DNA from: Sphingomonas sp. HITSZ_GF
Lineage (GTDB): Bacteria; Pseudomonadota; Alphaproteobacteria; Sphingomonadales; Sphingomonadaceae
Length of the DNA: 64,000 bases
Direction: 5' to 3'
Assembly: GCF_029543155.1 (NCBI RefSeq)
Contig: NZ_JARQXA010000002.1
Span: forward strand, 310,001-374,000
Shown here: one piece after another, positions 52,388 to 62,009 of the stretch
How the letters are laid out: the number at the start of each line of letters is the position of its first letter
Numbering within the stretch: position 1 is the first letter of the stretch
Program-made: the position numbers and the translations under genes
Notes under the pieces: model-generated
What the model was told of the DNA's origin: nothing
Database searches by the model: none
The model's input: only the letters and a program-made list of their open reading frames with translations

Positions 52388-53829
52388 TTCACCCGCTTGC
52401 GCACGCCCTTTTCCTGCACCGGCAGCTGCTGCTCGGCGCCGGGGATCGGCGGGTTGGGCAGGTTCGCCGCGGCATAGGTGGCGCGCTCGAGCATCTTCCC
52501 GGTGCCCGGCATCGGCGGATATTTCCCCTTGGGCTGGTCGAAGCGGAAGGCGGCGGTGAGGTCGCCGAACGCCTGGCGGCGCCAGGCGCTGATGTTCGGC
52601 TCGCGCACCCCGGTGACCAGCTCGCAGAATTGCAGCACGGAGGTGTGGTCGAAATCCTGGCTGCACACCCAGCCGCCCGCGGTCCAGGGCGAGACGATGA
52701 TGCAGGGCACGCGGAAGCCGCCGCCGATCGGCAGGCCCTTCACGAATTCCTGCGGCGTGCCCTCGGGCGGCACCGGCGGCGCGACATGGTCGAACAGCCC
52801 GTCATTCTCGTCATAGTTGAGGATGAACACGGTCTTCGCCCACACCTCGGGATTGGCGGCGAGCTCGTTCAGCCGGTCGGCGATGAACTTGGCGCCGGCG
52901 GCCGGCATGTTGTCGGGATGCTCGTTGGCGATCGCGCTCGGGAAGATCCACGAGACCGCGGGCAGCCGATCGTTCAGCACATCGTGCGCGAAGGCGGTCT
53001 CGTCGGTATCGGGCATGCCCTTGATCGCCAGCGGCGAATCCGCCGGGGCATCGCGGAACTGCGCGAAATATTTGAGCAGGCTGTGCGCGCGCTTGCCCTG
53101 TTCGCCATATTGATAGACGCGCCACGGCACTCCCGCCGCCTCGAGCCGCTCGGCATAGGTGGTCCAGCGAAAGCCTTCGGGCGGCGCCTTGTTGCTGACC
53201 ACGGGGCCGCCGCCGGTCGCGTCGGGATCGATCATGCCGGTCAGCCAGTAGAGCCGGTTCGGCCAGGTCGGGCCCAGCACCGAGCAGTGATAGGCGTCGC
53301 AGATCGTGAAGGCTTCGGCCAGCGCATAGTGGAACGGGATGTCCTCGCGCGTGAAATAGCCCATCGTATAGGGGCCGTCGGCGCCGTCGGCGCCGCGATG
53401 CGCGGGCAGCCACTGGTCCATCTTGCCGCCGTTCCACGCCTGGTGCTGCACCTTGCGGGCATGGCTGGTCGAGGGCAGCTTCTGCGCGTTGGTCGTCCGG
53501 GTATCGAGGTGGAAGGGCAACAGATGGCCGGCCGGGTTCTCGGCGTCGGGCTGGTGGAACACGCTCTTGCCGTTGGCCAGCTTCAGCGCATCGGGATCGT
53601 CAAAGCCGCGCACGCCCGAAAGCGTGCCGAAATAATGATCGAACGACCGGTTCTCCTGCATCAGCAGCACGACGTGCTTCACGTCCTTGATCGAGCCCGC
53701 CCTGCCCGCCCCGGCGGCCAGCGCCTTCTGGACGTTGGGCGGCATCAGCCCCGCCGCGGCAGCGAGCGAGGCGAGCTGTGCGCCGTCGGCGATCAGGCGG
53801 CGGCGCGTGAACTGGGGCGTGTCTGCCAT
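52384..53829 (-). CDS. Phospholipase C/AcpA-like phosphoesterase
   Basis: A 481-residue member of the phospholipase C/acid phosphatase AcpA branch of the alkaline phosphatase superfamily. A Tat signal is present (FTRRRLIADGAQ). Metal and catalytic blocks are VLLMQENRSFDHYFGTLSGV, the threonine-bearing CSVLGPTWPNRLYWLTG, and the late DENDGLFDHVAPP. It should act on phospholipids or phosphomonoesters in the periplasm or outside. The ATG is 23 bases after the TonB receptor stop; extensions further upstream overlap that gene and were rejected. Confidence 0.9.
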   Translation of the reverse strand: MADTPQFTRRRLIADGAQLASLAAAAGLMPPNVQKALAAGAGRAGSIKDVKHVVLLMQENRSFDHYFGTLSGVRGFDDPDALKLANGKSVFHQPDAENPAGHLLPFHLDTRTTNAQKLPSTSHARKVQHQAWNGGKMDQWLPAHRGADGADGPYTMGYFTREDIPFHYALAEAFTICDAYHCSVLGPTWPNRLYWLTGMIDPDATGGGPVVSNKAPPEGFRWTTYAERLEAAGVPWRVYQYGEQGKRAHSLLKYFAQFRDAPADSPLAIKGMPDTDETAFAHDVLNDRLPAVSWIFPSAIANEHPDNMPAAGAKFIADRLNELAANPEVWAKTVFILNYDENDGLFDHVAPPVPPEGTPQEFVKGLPIGGGFRVPCIIVSPWTAGGWVCSQDFDHTSVLQFCELVTGVREPNISAWRRQAFGDLTAAFRFDQPKGKYPPMPGTGKMLERATYAAANLPNPPIPGAEQQLPVQEKGVRKRVK

Positions 53830-53852
53830 GCTATGCTCCGGTCGATCGAGGG

Positions 53853-56800
53853 TCAGAAGCGCGCGCGGATGCCGAACGTGCCGGTGCGGCCGTTCTGCAC
53901 GTAGATCGCGCTGTGGTTGGGGAAATTGCTCACGCTGGTGGCCAGTTCGCCGGGCACCATCACGTTGTACGGCTGGCTCAACAGGTTGTTGACCGAGAAA
54001 TAGGCCTCCCAGTGCTTGACAAGCTTGATCCGGCCCGAGACGCTCAGGTCGGTACGCGCCTGGAACCAGCTCGGCGTGGTCGAGCGATATTTGTCGTCGT
54101 TCCACAGCAGGTTGACGAACAGCTTCACCGGCCCCTTCTCGTACATCACTGCCGCCGATCCGATGTTCTTGCCGACGCGGGTGATCGGCTCGCTCGGCTC
54201 GTTGTGCATGAATGCGCCGCGCACAGACAGGCCGTTGAACGGCGCCGGCAGCCAGCTGAACGCATGCTGGAACGACGCCTCGATGCCCTTGATGCTCACC
54301 ACGCCGAGCTGGCGATAGGTGGTGTAGGTGTAATCGGCATAGAGCGGGTCCTCGGCATAGCCCGCGGCGGGCGCGCCGATCTCGGCGGCGCTCAGCCCTT
54401 CCTGCAGATCGGCCAGGCCGTCGATCCGGTTGTAGTAGAAGCCGATCGTGGCGAGGCCGACCGACCTGAAATAGTGCGAGGCGCGCACCGAGATATTGTC
54501 CGACATCGCCGGGGTCAGCGCCGGATTGGGGACCGATATCTCCTTGTTGGTATCGTCCACGCTCGCGCTGCCGGCGATCGCGTTCAGGCCCGGGCGCAGG
54601 ATGGTGCGGCTATAACCCACTTCCATGTCGGTGCTGCGGCCGAGCGTGAACTTGGCCGAGGCGCTGGGATAGAGCTTGAAATAGTCGCCCTTCGACGACC
54701 CATAGCCGTTGGTGCGGAACTGATAGTCGACGCAGGGAATGGTGGTGGCGATGCCGGTCGAGGCGGTGACCGCGCACTTCACGCCGTCCACCGTCGCCGC
54801 CTTCACTTCGGTGGCCGAGAGCGGCGACCAGCCCCAGCTGGTATTGGCGGTCCATTCGGCGCGCAGGCCGGCGCGGAGCTTGAGCTTGCCGATCTGCGCC
54901 GTGGCCATCGCATAGGCCGATTTGATGTTCTCTTCGAAGCGCGTGTCGTTCGAATAGAAGGCCGCGGCGTAATTGGCCGCGCTCAGCGTGTGCGTCCACT
55001 CGTTCTGGTGGTTGATGTAGAGGTCGTAGAGCTTCGACAGGTCGATCATCGGCACATAGCTGGAGCCCGAGATCGACGTGAAGCTGGCGTTGCTCTTGTC
55101 CCAGGAAGTGCGGGTGTAGGGCCCGGTCACCGCCGCCAGGAAATCGGCGTTCGAGAGGCCGCCGGTATAGGTGTAGAGATTGTTGCCCGAGGTATCGCCG
55201 AACCGATAGACGGTGTCGGTGACCTTGAAGCCCGCCTTGAAGGTGATCGGCACGGTGCCGATCTGCGCGTCGTAGCTGGCGTTGAGCGCGCCCGACTTCT
55301 CGTAGATGAACGCATTGGCGCCGCTGGTGGTGCGGATCTGCGGCGCGGCCGAAAGCGTGTAGGAGCCGATCCTGCTCCAGTCCGGCCCGCTCACCTGAGT
55401 GACGTTCCAATCGGTATTGGCCAGGCTCGAGCTGCCCTTCACTGCCGAGAAATTGCCGGTCGAGGTCACCGTCGGGATGAACGAAGTGACCTGGCCCATG
55501 TGCGGGCTGTCGTAATAGGATTTGGAATCAGAATAGGCGAAATAGCCGTCGAGATGGACACGGCCGTGGTTCCACTCGAAGCTGGGCGCGATGATGTTGC
55601 CGTTGTTGACCTTGTACTGGGTCGAGTTGGCGGCCTGGAAGGTCTTGGTCGTCGCCGGATTGAGCGTGGTATAGTCGCTCAGCATGTCGCCGCTCACACC
55701 GTTGGTGCGCGCGCCGGTGGTGAAGGTCGCATCCGACTGGTTCTGATAGACATTGCCGCGATAGGCGATGCCGAGCAGCGAGAAGGTGAGCCGGTCGTCC
55801 GCCTTGAAGTCGAGCAGCAGCGAGCCCGTGCGCCGCGTCGTCTGGCGCGCCGAGGTCTCGAACTCCATCGCGGTGAAGGCGAGCGGATCGGCGCTCTTGG
55901 CGGTGGGCACGTAGTTGCGGCTCATCGTGAGCTGCTCGCGCTCGATATAGCTGTTGTTGTAGCCGAGCGAGAAGGTCACGCCGAGGCGGCGGTTGAAGAA
56001 GCTGTTGGCATAGAAGAGCGAAAGCTCGGGCAGGAAGCGGTCCTTGCCATAGCCCTGCGGATCGGGCCCGGTATGGCTGGTGCCGTCGAGCATGTTCTCG
56101 TGCGTGAAGCCGCCCGCCGAGATCACCAGCGCCTGCTTCTTGCGGTCATAGGCATGCTTGGTGCGCAGATCGATGATGCCCGCCGGCGCGTCGGCATTGT
56201 TGTCGGCGCTGACCGTCTTGTACACCGTCACCGAATCGATCGCCGACATCGAGATCGATTCATAGCTGAAGATGCGTGCGGCGGCGGCGGAGTTCGCATA
56301 GCCGGTCGGCGCGTTGGCGTTGGCCGAGACCACGTCCATGCCGTTCAGCTGGGTGCGGGTATATTCCGCCGGCAGGCCGCGCAGGAATGCGTAGATCGCA
56401 GAGCCGTTGGTGCCGTCGACATCGATGCCGGGCATGTATTTCAGGAACTCGGCCGGGTTTCCCCCGGCGATGTCGCCATAGGCTTCGGTGGACAGCACAT
56501 CGACGATGTTCATCGATTTGCGTTGCGCCATGATGTCCTGCGCATAGTCCTCGCGTGCGCCGTTCACGACGATCTGGTTCTCTGCCCGCGCGCCGTCCTC
56601 GCCGCCTTCGCGCAGGCTGAAGTCGAGCTTGGCGGTCTTGCGCGAATGGACCTCGATCTCGGCCACCTGCGGCGCATAGCCGGTGAAGCGCGCGGTCACC
56701 GTGGCGGGACCGGCAGGCACGTCGTTGAAGCGATAGGCACCCGCCTCGCCCGAGCTGGCGGTGCGGCGCTCGCCATTGGCCGCGACCAGCTCGACATCGG

Positions 56801-57215
56801 CGGCGCGCAGATATTCGCCGCTCGCCGGATTGATCACCTGGCCCGCCACGGTGCCCCGGCCGCTCGTCTGCGCGGACGAGTCCTTGCCCGGCGCCCGGCG
56901 CGAGCGCAGCGTGATCACCTGGCCATCGTCGCCGGCGATCTCGAGCGGCGTGCCCGCGATCAGCCGGCGCAGTGCGGCGCGCACGTCCATGCTGCCCTTG
57001 ATCGCCGGGGTGCGCACGCCCGACAGGTCTCGCGCCGAGGCGATGACCTGGATCTGCGCCTGGCGCGCGAACTCCGGAATCGCCTTCACCGCCGGGCCGG
57101 CCGGCACGTCGAAGCTGCGGACCTGCGCCTCTGCGGGCGCCGCCGCGACAAGCGAGGCGACGATCGCCGTGGACGACAGGATGACCTTCCGGGAAACCAT
57201 GCTCGAAACCCCCAT
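53853..57215 (-). CDS. TonB-dependent receptor with N-terminal STN signalling domain
   Basis: A 1120-residue outer-membrane receptor. After the signal peptide comes an STN domain (about 33-105, FDVPAGPAVKAIPEFARQAQ; IKGSMDVRAALRRLIAGTPL), then a carboxypeptidase-regulatory-like domain (about 120-200, GTVAGQVINPASGEYLRAAD), a plug (EFLKYMPGIDVDGTNGSAIY) and a long barrel ending in FGIRARF. Receptors with an STN domain signal to a FecR-type anti-sigma factor; the FecI/FecR genes lie directly upstream, so this receptor very likely both imports its ligand and switches on its own operon. An ATG five codons in (57200) is a possible start. Confidence 0.93.
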   Translation of the reverse strand: MGVSSMVSRKVILSSTAIVASLVAAAPAEAQVRSFDVPAGPAVKAIPEFARQAQIQVIASARDLSGVRTPAIKGSMDVRAALRRLIAGTPLEIAGDDGQVITLRSRRAPGKDSSAQTSGRGTVAGQVINPASGEYLRAADVELVAANGERRTASSGEAGAYRFNDVPAGPATVTARFTGYAPQVAEIEVHSRKTAKLDFSLREGGEDGARAENQIVVNGAREDYAQDIMAQRKSMNIVDVLSTEAYGDIAGGNPAEFLKYMPGIDVDGTNGSAIYAFLRGLPAEYTRTQLNGMDVVSANANAPTGYANSAAAARIFSYESISMSAIDSVTVYKTVSADNNADAPAGIIDLRTKHAYDRKKQALVISAGGFTHENMLDGTSHTGPDPQGYGKDRFLPELSLFYANSFFNRRLGVTFSLGYNNSYIEREQLTMSRNYVPTAKSADPLAFTAMEFETSARQTTRRTGSLLLDFKADDRLTFSLLGIAYRGNVYQNQSDATFTTGARTNGVSGDMLSDYTTLNPATTKTFQAANSTQYKVNNGNIIAPSFEWNHGRVHLDGYFAYSDSKSYYDSPHMGQVTSFIPTVTSTGNFSAVKGSSSLANTDWNVTQVSGPDWSRIGSYTLSAAPQIRTTSGANAFIYEKSGALNASYDAQIGTVPITFKAGFKVTDTVYRFGDTSGNNLYTYTGGLSNADFLAAVTGPYTRTSWDKSNASFTSISGSSYVPMIDLSKLYDLYINHQNEWTHTLSAANYAAAFYSNDTRFEENIKSAYAMATAQIGKLKLRAGLRAEWTANTSWGWSPLSATEVKAATVDGVKCAVTASTGIATTIPCVDYQFRTNGYGSSKGDYFKLYPSASAKFTLGRSTDMEVGYSRTILRPGLNAIAGSASVDDTNKEISVPNPALTPAMSDNISVRASHYFRSVGLATIGFYYNRIDGLADLQEGLSAAEIGAPAAGYAEDPLYADYTYTTYRQLGVVSIKGIEASFQHAFSWLPAPFNGLSVRGAFMHNEPSEPITRVGKNIGSAAVMYEKGPVKLFVNLLWNDDKYRSTTPSWFQARTDLSVSGRIKLVKHWEAYFSVNNLLSQPYNVMVPGELATSVSNFPNHSAIYVQNGRTGTFGIRARF

Positions 57216-57295
57216 TTCGCGCGCGGCGTGTCGCCGCGGCCTTCACGGGCTGAGAGGCTTTGGGCGGAAGGTTCCGCCATTCCGGTTGTAAATTT

Positions 57296-58288
57296 TTAGG
57301 GCTGGTCGGCGCGGCGGCGGAGAATGACGACATCGCCGCGCCGCTCCATCTCGGCGCCGAACAGCTGCGCCACCGCCCGGCTGAACCCGACGGGGTCGCT
57401 GGCGGAGAACAGCCCGGCGACCGGCTCGCGCGCCAGCGCCGCGTCGGGGATCTCGATCCGGATCCGGCTGTAGCGCGCGAACGCGGCCGCGGCCTGGTCG
57501 AGCGGCTCGCCTTCGAACGCGATCTTGCCCTCGCGCCAGGCCAGCTCGCGCATGATCAGATCGGGTGCGACGGGCTGGGGGGTCGGCAGCGCGACGGGGG
57601 GCAGGTCCGGCGGCACGACCAGCCGGGTGCCCGCCGGGATCGTCAGCGGCGCGGGCAGCTGCGCGGCGGCCAGCGCCAGCTCGCCCTGGTCGACCAGCAC
57701 GTCGACCGGCCTGCCCTCCAGCTTGCGCACCCGGAAGCGCGCGCGGGTGGCGCGCAGCCGCGCCCCCGTCACGTCGACGAAGAAGGGCCGGTGTGCATCG
57801 GCGACGATCGTGAAGAAGGCCTCGCCATAGAGCAGCGCCACGCGCCGCTCGCGCGCGCCATAGTCGACCTGCACGCTGGTCTGCGTGTTGAGCATCATGG
57901 TCGAGCCGTCGTCGAGCGTGACCAGCCTTACCTCGCCCAGCCCGGTGGTGATCGCCGCCGCCGGCAGGCTGAAGCCGATCGCGGCGAGCGCGGCGACGGT
58001 GCCGCCGGTGCCGGCCAGCGCGATCAGCGTGCGGCGCGACAGGCCGCGCGGCTTTTCGGGGGCGGCGAACCGGCGAGGATCGAACTGCGGCCCGAGCGCC
58101 TGGGCGGACTCGCTCAGCATCGCGGCGGCATCGGCGCGCAGCAGCGCCCCGCGCCGGCGGGGATCGCCCTGCAGCCAGGCCTCGAACGCCTGGTTCTCGT
58201 CTTCGGACAGCGGCCCGCGGTCGAGCCTGGCGATCCAGTCGGCGGCCCTATCGTCAATGGATCGACTGGTTTCTCGCTCGGCCGTCAA
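57296..58288 (-). CDS. FecR family anti-sigma factor
   Basis: A 330-residue inner-membrane signal transducer. The cytosolic DUF4880 domain (DDRAADWIARLDRGPLSEDE) binds the sigma factor, a membrane helix follows (TLIALAGTGGTVAALAAIGF), then the FecR periplasmic domain and a C-terminal STN-like domain (WREGKIAFEGEPLDQAAAAF). The start codon is TTG at 58288: a TAG lies in frame two codons upstream and no ATG or GTG comes before the conserved domain. It overlaps the sigma factor gene by 35 bases, so the two are coupled. Confidence 0.9.
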   Translation of the reverse strand: MTAERETSRSIDDRAADWIARLDRGPLSEDENQAFEAWLQGDPRRRGALLRADAAAMLSESAQALGPQFDPRRFAAPEKPRGLSRRTLIALAGTGGTVAALAAIGFSLPAAAITTGLGEVRLVTLDDGSTMMLNTQTSVQVDYGARERRVALLYGEAFFTIVADAHRPFFVDVTGARLRATRARFRVRKLEGRPVDVLVDQGELALAAAQLPAPLTIPAGTRLVVPPDLPPVALPTPQPVAPDLIMRELAWREGKIAFEGEPLDQAAAAFARYSRIRIEIPDAALAREPVAGLFSASDPVGFSRAVAQLFGAEMERRGDVVILRRRADQP

Positions 58289-58856
58289 AAGAGGCTATCT
58301 CCCTGTCCCTGTCCCTAGAGGCTTCTGCCAGCGCGTTTCCGCCATGGCCAAACCAATCGATCAGGAAGCGAAGCCCGCGTGCGATGTGTTTTTCAACCGT
58401 ATTCTCCGAAATGGCCATGCGAGCGGAGATTTCACGCTGGGATAGCCCCTCCACGCGGCGCAGTACGAATGCCTCCTGCATCTTCGCCGGCATCGCGCCG
58501 ATCGCAAGGGCAAGGCTGCGCAACTCGTCGCGGTCGATGGCGACCTGCTCGGGCGAAGGGCGCGCATCGGCATGCCCCAGTTCGGACAGGTTCTCGACGC
58601 TGTGGATCGGCACCACCCTGGCCCGGCGGACGTGCCGGGTGATCACCGATCGAGCGACCTGGAAAAGATAGGCGCGCGGATTGCGGATGCCCTCCACGCT
58701 CTCCAAGTCGGCCAGGATCGCATAGGATTCCTGGAGAATGTCGTCGACATCGAGGCCCACCGGCAGGCGGCGGCCCAGCCAGCTGCGCAGCGCCGGTTCG
58801 TGCGGCAGCACATTGCGTAGGAACCACCGCGTCCGGTCCCGATCGATCGCGCGCAT
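58254..58856 (-). CDS. ECF sigma factor (FecI type)
   Basis: A 200-residue extracytoplasmic function sigma factor. Region 2 is seen in LDVDDILQESYAILADLESV and NPRAYLFQVARSVITRHVRR; region 4 in PAKMQEAFVLRRVEGLSQRE and ISENTVEKHIARGLRFLIDW. The FecI type fits its linkage to FecR and an STN-containing receptor: ligand binding outside would release this sigma factor to transcribe the receptor operon. The gap to the next gene upstream (124 bases) shows no recognisable promoter. Confidence 0.93.
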   Translation of the reverse strand: MRAIDRDRTRWFLRNVLPHEPALRSWLGRRLPVGLDVDDILQESYAILADLESVEGIRNPRAYLFQVARSVITRHVRRARVVPIHSVENLSELGHADARPSPEQVAIDRDELRSLALAIGAMPAKMQEAFVLRRVEGLSQREISARMAISENTVEKHIARGLRFLIDWFGHGGNALAEASRDRDREIASFDGRARNQSIH

Positions 58857-58980
58857 CAGCTATCCCTGAACGGAGCAACCCAAGGATGCCGCGCCGAGCC
58901 TTGTCGGGGCCGGTCGCGGCGAGTCGGGCTTCCGTTAGGCGGCTAATGTGACAGTCTTTGTGTGCCCCGGGGCCTGTCGC

Positions 58981-60270
58981 TCAGGCCGTCCAGGCTGCGA
59001 TGTCGTCCTGCTGGCCGATCAGTGCCAGCCCGTGCGCGATCGAAGTGAGCTCGCCGCCAGTGGCGAGCCGTTCCGCGCCGAAGCGCTCGGCAAAGAGCCG
59101 GCGGACGCGCGGGGTGAGCGAGGTGCCGCCGGTGAGGAAGATGCGGTCGATCGCCGCCGCGCCCACGCCTGCCCGCTCCAGCGCGCGGTCCACCGCGGCT
59201 TCGATCCGCGCCATGTCGGGCGCGATCCACGCCTCGAATTCGGCGCGCGTCACCTCCGCCTCGATCGCCAGCGCGCCGCCGGCGAAATGGAAATGCGCGG
59301 CTTCCGCGTCCGACAGCGCTCGCTTAAGCGCGCCGACCGCATGGTAGAGCTGATAGCCAAGTTCGCCGTCGATCACCGCGATCATCCGCCCGATCGCCTC
59401 GGGATCGAGCGCGGCGCGCTTGAGCTTGTCGAGCTCAGCCAGCGTCCTGCGGTTGCGCATCAGCGCGAGCCGCGACCAGTCCGAGAAATCGGCGAACCAG
59501 CCGGCAGGGATGTCGAGGACCTTGTCGAACGAGCGATAGCTGCTGCCCTTGCCGAGTAAGGGCAGCACGAGATGCTCGACGATGCGCTGGTCGAACCGGT
59601 CGCCGGCGATGCCGACGCCGGCATGGGCGAGCGGCGTGCAACGCTGCGCCGCGCCCGGCGCCTCGATCCGCACTACCGAGAAGTCGCTGGTGCCGCCGCC
59701 GAAATCGGCGACCAGCACCGTCGCCGGATCCTCGATGCGCGCGGCATAGCTGAACGCCGCGCCAAGCGGCTCATAGACATAATGAATCTCGGCACCAAAG
59801 CCGGCGAACATCGCGTCGTAGCGCTGGCGGGCGAGCGCCTCGTCGGGGCGGCTGCCCGCATATTCGACCGGACGGCCGACCACCACGCGTCGCGCGCCGC
59901 CGTCGAGCGCGCCCTTCGCCCGTGCCGCCATCAGCGCCAGGAAGCGCCGGCCGATCTCCTCGAAGCGGAAACGCCGCTCGAACACGATCGCATGCTCGAA
60001 GCTAGCACTGGCCGCGACCGACTTGAACGACTGGAGGAAGAGGCTGCCTTCCGGGAAATCGAGATATTCGGCAATCGCCCAAGGGCCTGCCGCCGCCCCC
60101 AGCCCGCCGCGTTCGCCCGAATCTTCCCAGAAGCACAGCGCCGACCGGAACACCGGATCGGCATGTTCGGGCCCGTCGAGCTGCACCAGCGCGGAGCCGG
60201 CTTCGTCCGCAAGCGCCGCGACCGAGTTGGTGGTGCCGAAATCGAAGCCGAGGGCGGGAAGCGAAGCCAT
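58981..60270 (-). CDS. Hsp70 family protein (YegD-like)
   Basis: A 429-residue actin-fold ATPase of the YegD branch of Hsp70. The phosphate-1 motif is LGFDFGTTNSVAAL (7-20), phosphate-2 lies in VLVADFGGGTSDFSVV, and the adenosine motif in IFLTGGTSLTPRVRRLFAER. The substrate-binding domain of DnaK is missing, as in other YegD proteins, so a classical chaperone role is unlikely; the function is unknown. It is divergent from the DUF4173 gene with 111 bases between. Confidence 0.9.
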   Translation of the reverse strand: MASLPALGFDFGTTNSVAALADEAGSALVQLDGPEHADPVFRSALCFWEDSGERGGLGAAAGPWAIAEYLDFPEGSLFLQSFKSVAASASFEHAIVFERRFRFEEIGRRFLALMAARAKGALDGGARRVVVGRPVEYAGSRPDEALARQRYDAMFAGFGAEIHYVYEPLGAAFSYAARIEDPATVLVADFGGGTSDFSVVRIEAPGAAQRCTPLAHAGVGIAGDRFDQRIVEHLVLPLLGKGSSYRSFDKVLDIPAGWFADFSDWSRLALMRNRRTLAELDKLKRAALDPEAIGRMIAVIDGELGYQLYHAVGALKRALSDAEAAHFHFAGGALAIEAEVTRAEFEAWIAPDMARIEAAVDRALERAGVGAAAIDRIFLTGGTSLTPRVRRLFAERFGAERLATGGELTSIAHGLALIGQQDDIAAWTA

Positions 60271-60381
60271 GGTGGGGCGCCCCTACCTGCCTGCACCCTA
60301 TCTGCACAACCTCTCCACGGCCACCGCCGCCCGGGCTGGACGCCGCGGCACGATCTGCGCTCCCGAACCTGGGAGACCCGC

Positions 60382-61998
60382 ATGGCCCGCACGACACGCT
60401 TCAGCTTCCTGATCAAGATCCCCGCCGTCATCCTGGCGATCATCGCCGCCGACCATCTCTTCCTGGGCGGCGGTATGGGTTCGTGGCTCGGCGCGCTCGC
60501 GTTCGGCTGGGCCCTGCTGCTGCTCGCCGTCCGCCCGGCGCTACGCCGGCGGCCGAGCCTGATCGCGCTGCTCATCGCGACCGGCTTCGCCGGCGTGCTG
60601 ACGCACGACCCCGGACTGCTCGGCTGGGTGATGTTCTGGAGCACGCTGTCGATCGCCGTGCTGATGCCGCGCGTCGGCCGGTTCGACGATGCCTGGCGCT
60701 GGAGCCTGCGCCTGCTCTGCCACGGACTGAGCGGCCCGCTGACGCCGATCCTCGACATGATCCGGCTTTCGCGCGCGCGCCCGCAGCGCGGGCGCCGCAA
60801 CCTTGCCGGACTCGCCACGCTCCTCGCGCTGCCGCTGGGCATGACTGCGCTCTTCGTCCTGCTGTTCGCCGCCGCCAATCCGATCCTGGCCCAGGCGCTT
60901 TCGCAGATCCGCCTGCCCTGGTTCGGCGAGATGCTGTTCTGGGGGCTGACGCTGGCGGTGGTCTGGCCCAGCCTGCGCCCCGCACGCTGGGCGACCCGCG
61001 TCACGACGGACCTGCGCACCGATATCGAGGTTCCGGCGATCCCCGACGCATCGCTGCTGCTCTCGCTCCTGCTCTTCAACGCGGTGTTCGCGATCCAGAA
61101 CGGCCTCGACCTCGCCTTCCTGTGGAGCGGCGCGCCGTTGCCCCAAGGCGTCACGCTCGCCGACTATGCCCATCGCGGCGCCTATCCGCTGATCGTCACC
61201 GCGCTGCTCGCCGGGCTGTTCGTGCTGGTCGCGCTCAGACCCGGATCGGCCCGCGCCGCCAACCCGGCGATCCGCCGGCTGGTGGTGCTGTGGGTCGCCC
61301 AGAACCTGCTGCTCGTCGCGTCCTCGATCCTGCGCACGCTCGACTATGTCGAAGCCTATTCGCTCACCGGCTTCCGCATCGCGGCGCTTGCCTGGATGGC
61401 GCTGGTCGCGATCGGGCTGGCATTGATCTGCTGGCGGATGCTTGCGGGCAGGAGCGCCGCCTGGCTGATCAACGCCAATGCGCTCGCAGCGGCGCTGGTG
61501 CTGAGCGCAGCGAGCGTGGTCGATCTCGACGCGAGCGCCGCCGCATGGAACGTGCGCCATGCCCGCGAGGCCGGCGGACGCGGGGTCGAGCTCGATCTTT
61601 GCTACCTCTCCTCGAACGGCGATTCCTCGCTCCTTTCCCTGATCGCACTCGAGCGCCGCCCGCTCGCCCCGAATTTCCGCGACCAGGTGCGCTTTGTCCG
61701 CGGACAGCTGATCGCCGACATCACCCGCCGCCAAGCCAGCTGGCGCAGCTGGACGTGGCGCGGCAGCTATCGCCTGGCAGAGGCCCGCCGCCTGCTCGGG
61801 CCCAATCCGCCTGGGGAGGCACCCACACCCCCGGGGATGACGCGTGACTGCGGCGGCGCCCTCTATGCCCTTCCCACCGAGCCCGCCGCACCCGCTGCGC
61901 CGCCCTCCCCTGCGCCCGCAGCGCAGGCCACCGACGAGGCCGTCGCCAATGCGATCGCCAATGCCACTCCGCCGTTGACCGGAGCACCCCGGCAGTGA
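60382..61998 (+). CDS. DUF4173 multi-pass membrane protein
   Basis: A 538-residue inner-membrane protein with about ten hydrophobic helices, from IPAVILAIIAADHLFLGGGM to ANALAAALVLSAASVV, followed by a soluble tail ending in a Pro/Ala-rich stretch (PTEPAAPAAPPSPAPAAQA). The segment SLTGFRIAALAWMALVAIGL is typical of the DUF4173 family. Function is unknown. GGGAGACCCGC precedes the ATG. It ends 11 bases before the response regulator gene and likely forms an operon with the two-component system. Confidence 0.85.
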   Translation: MARTTRFSFLIKIPAVILAIIAADHLFLGGGMGSWLGALAFGWALLLLAVRPALRRRPSLIALLIATGFAGVLTHDPGLLGWVMFWSTLSIAVLMPRVGRFDDAWRWSLRLLCHGLSGPLTPILDMIRLSRARPQRGRRNLAGLATLLALPLGMTALFVLLFAAANPILAQALSQIRLPWFGEMLFWGLTLAVVWPSLRPARWATRVTTDLRTDIEVPAIPDASLLLSLLLFNAVFAIQNGLDLAFLWSGAPLPQGVTLADYAHRGAYPLIVTALLAGLFVLVALRPGSARAANPAIRRLVVLWVAQNLLLVASSILRTLDYVEAYSLTGFRIAALAWMALVAIGLALICWRMLAGRSAAWLINANALAAALVLSAASVVDLDASAAAWNVRHAREAGGRGVELDLCYLSSNGDSSLLSLIALERRPLAPNFRDQVRFVRGQLIADITRRQASWRSWTWRGSYRLAEARRLLGPNPPGEAPTPPGMTRDCGGALYALPTEPAAPAAPPSPAPAAQATDEAVANAIANATPPLTGAPRQ

Positions 61999-62009
61999 TC
62001 CAATGCCCC

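Noticed and set aside
53913..57299. 1128-codon open frame on the plus strand
   Set aside because: Antisense to the STN-type TonB receptor, low-complexity composition, no ribosome site.
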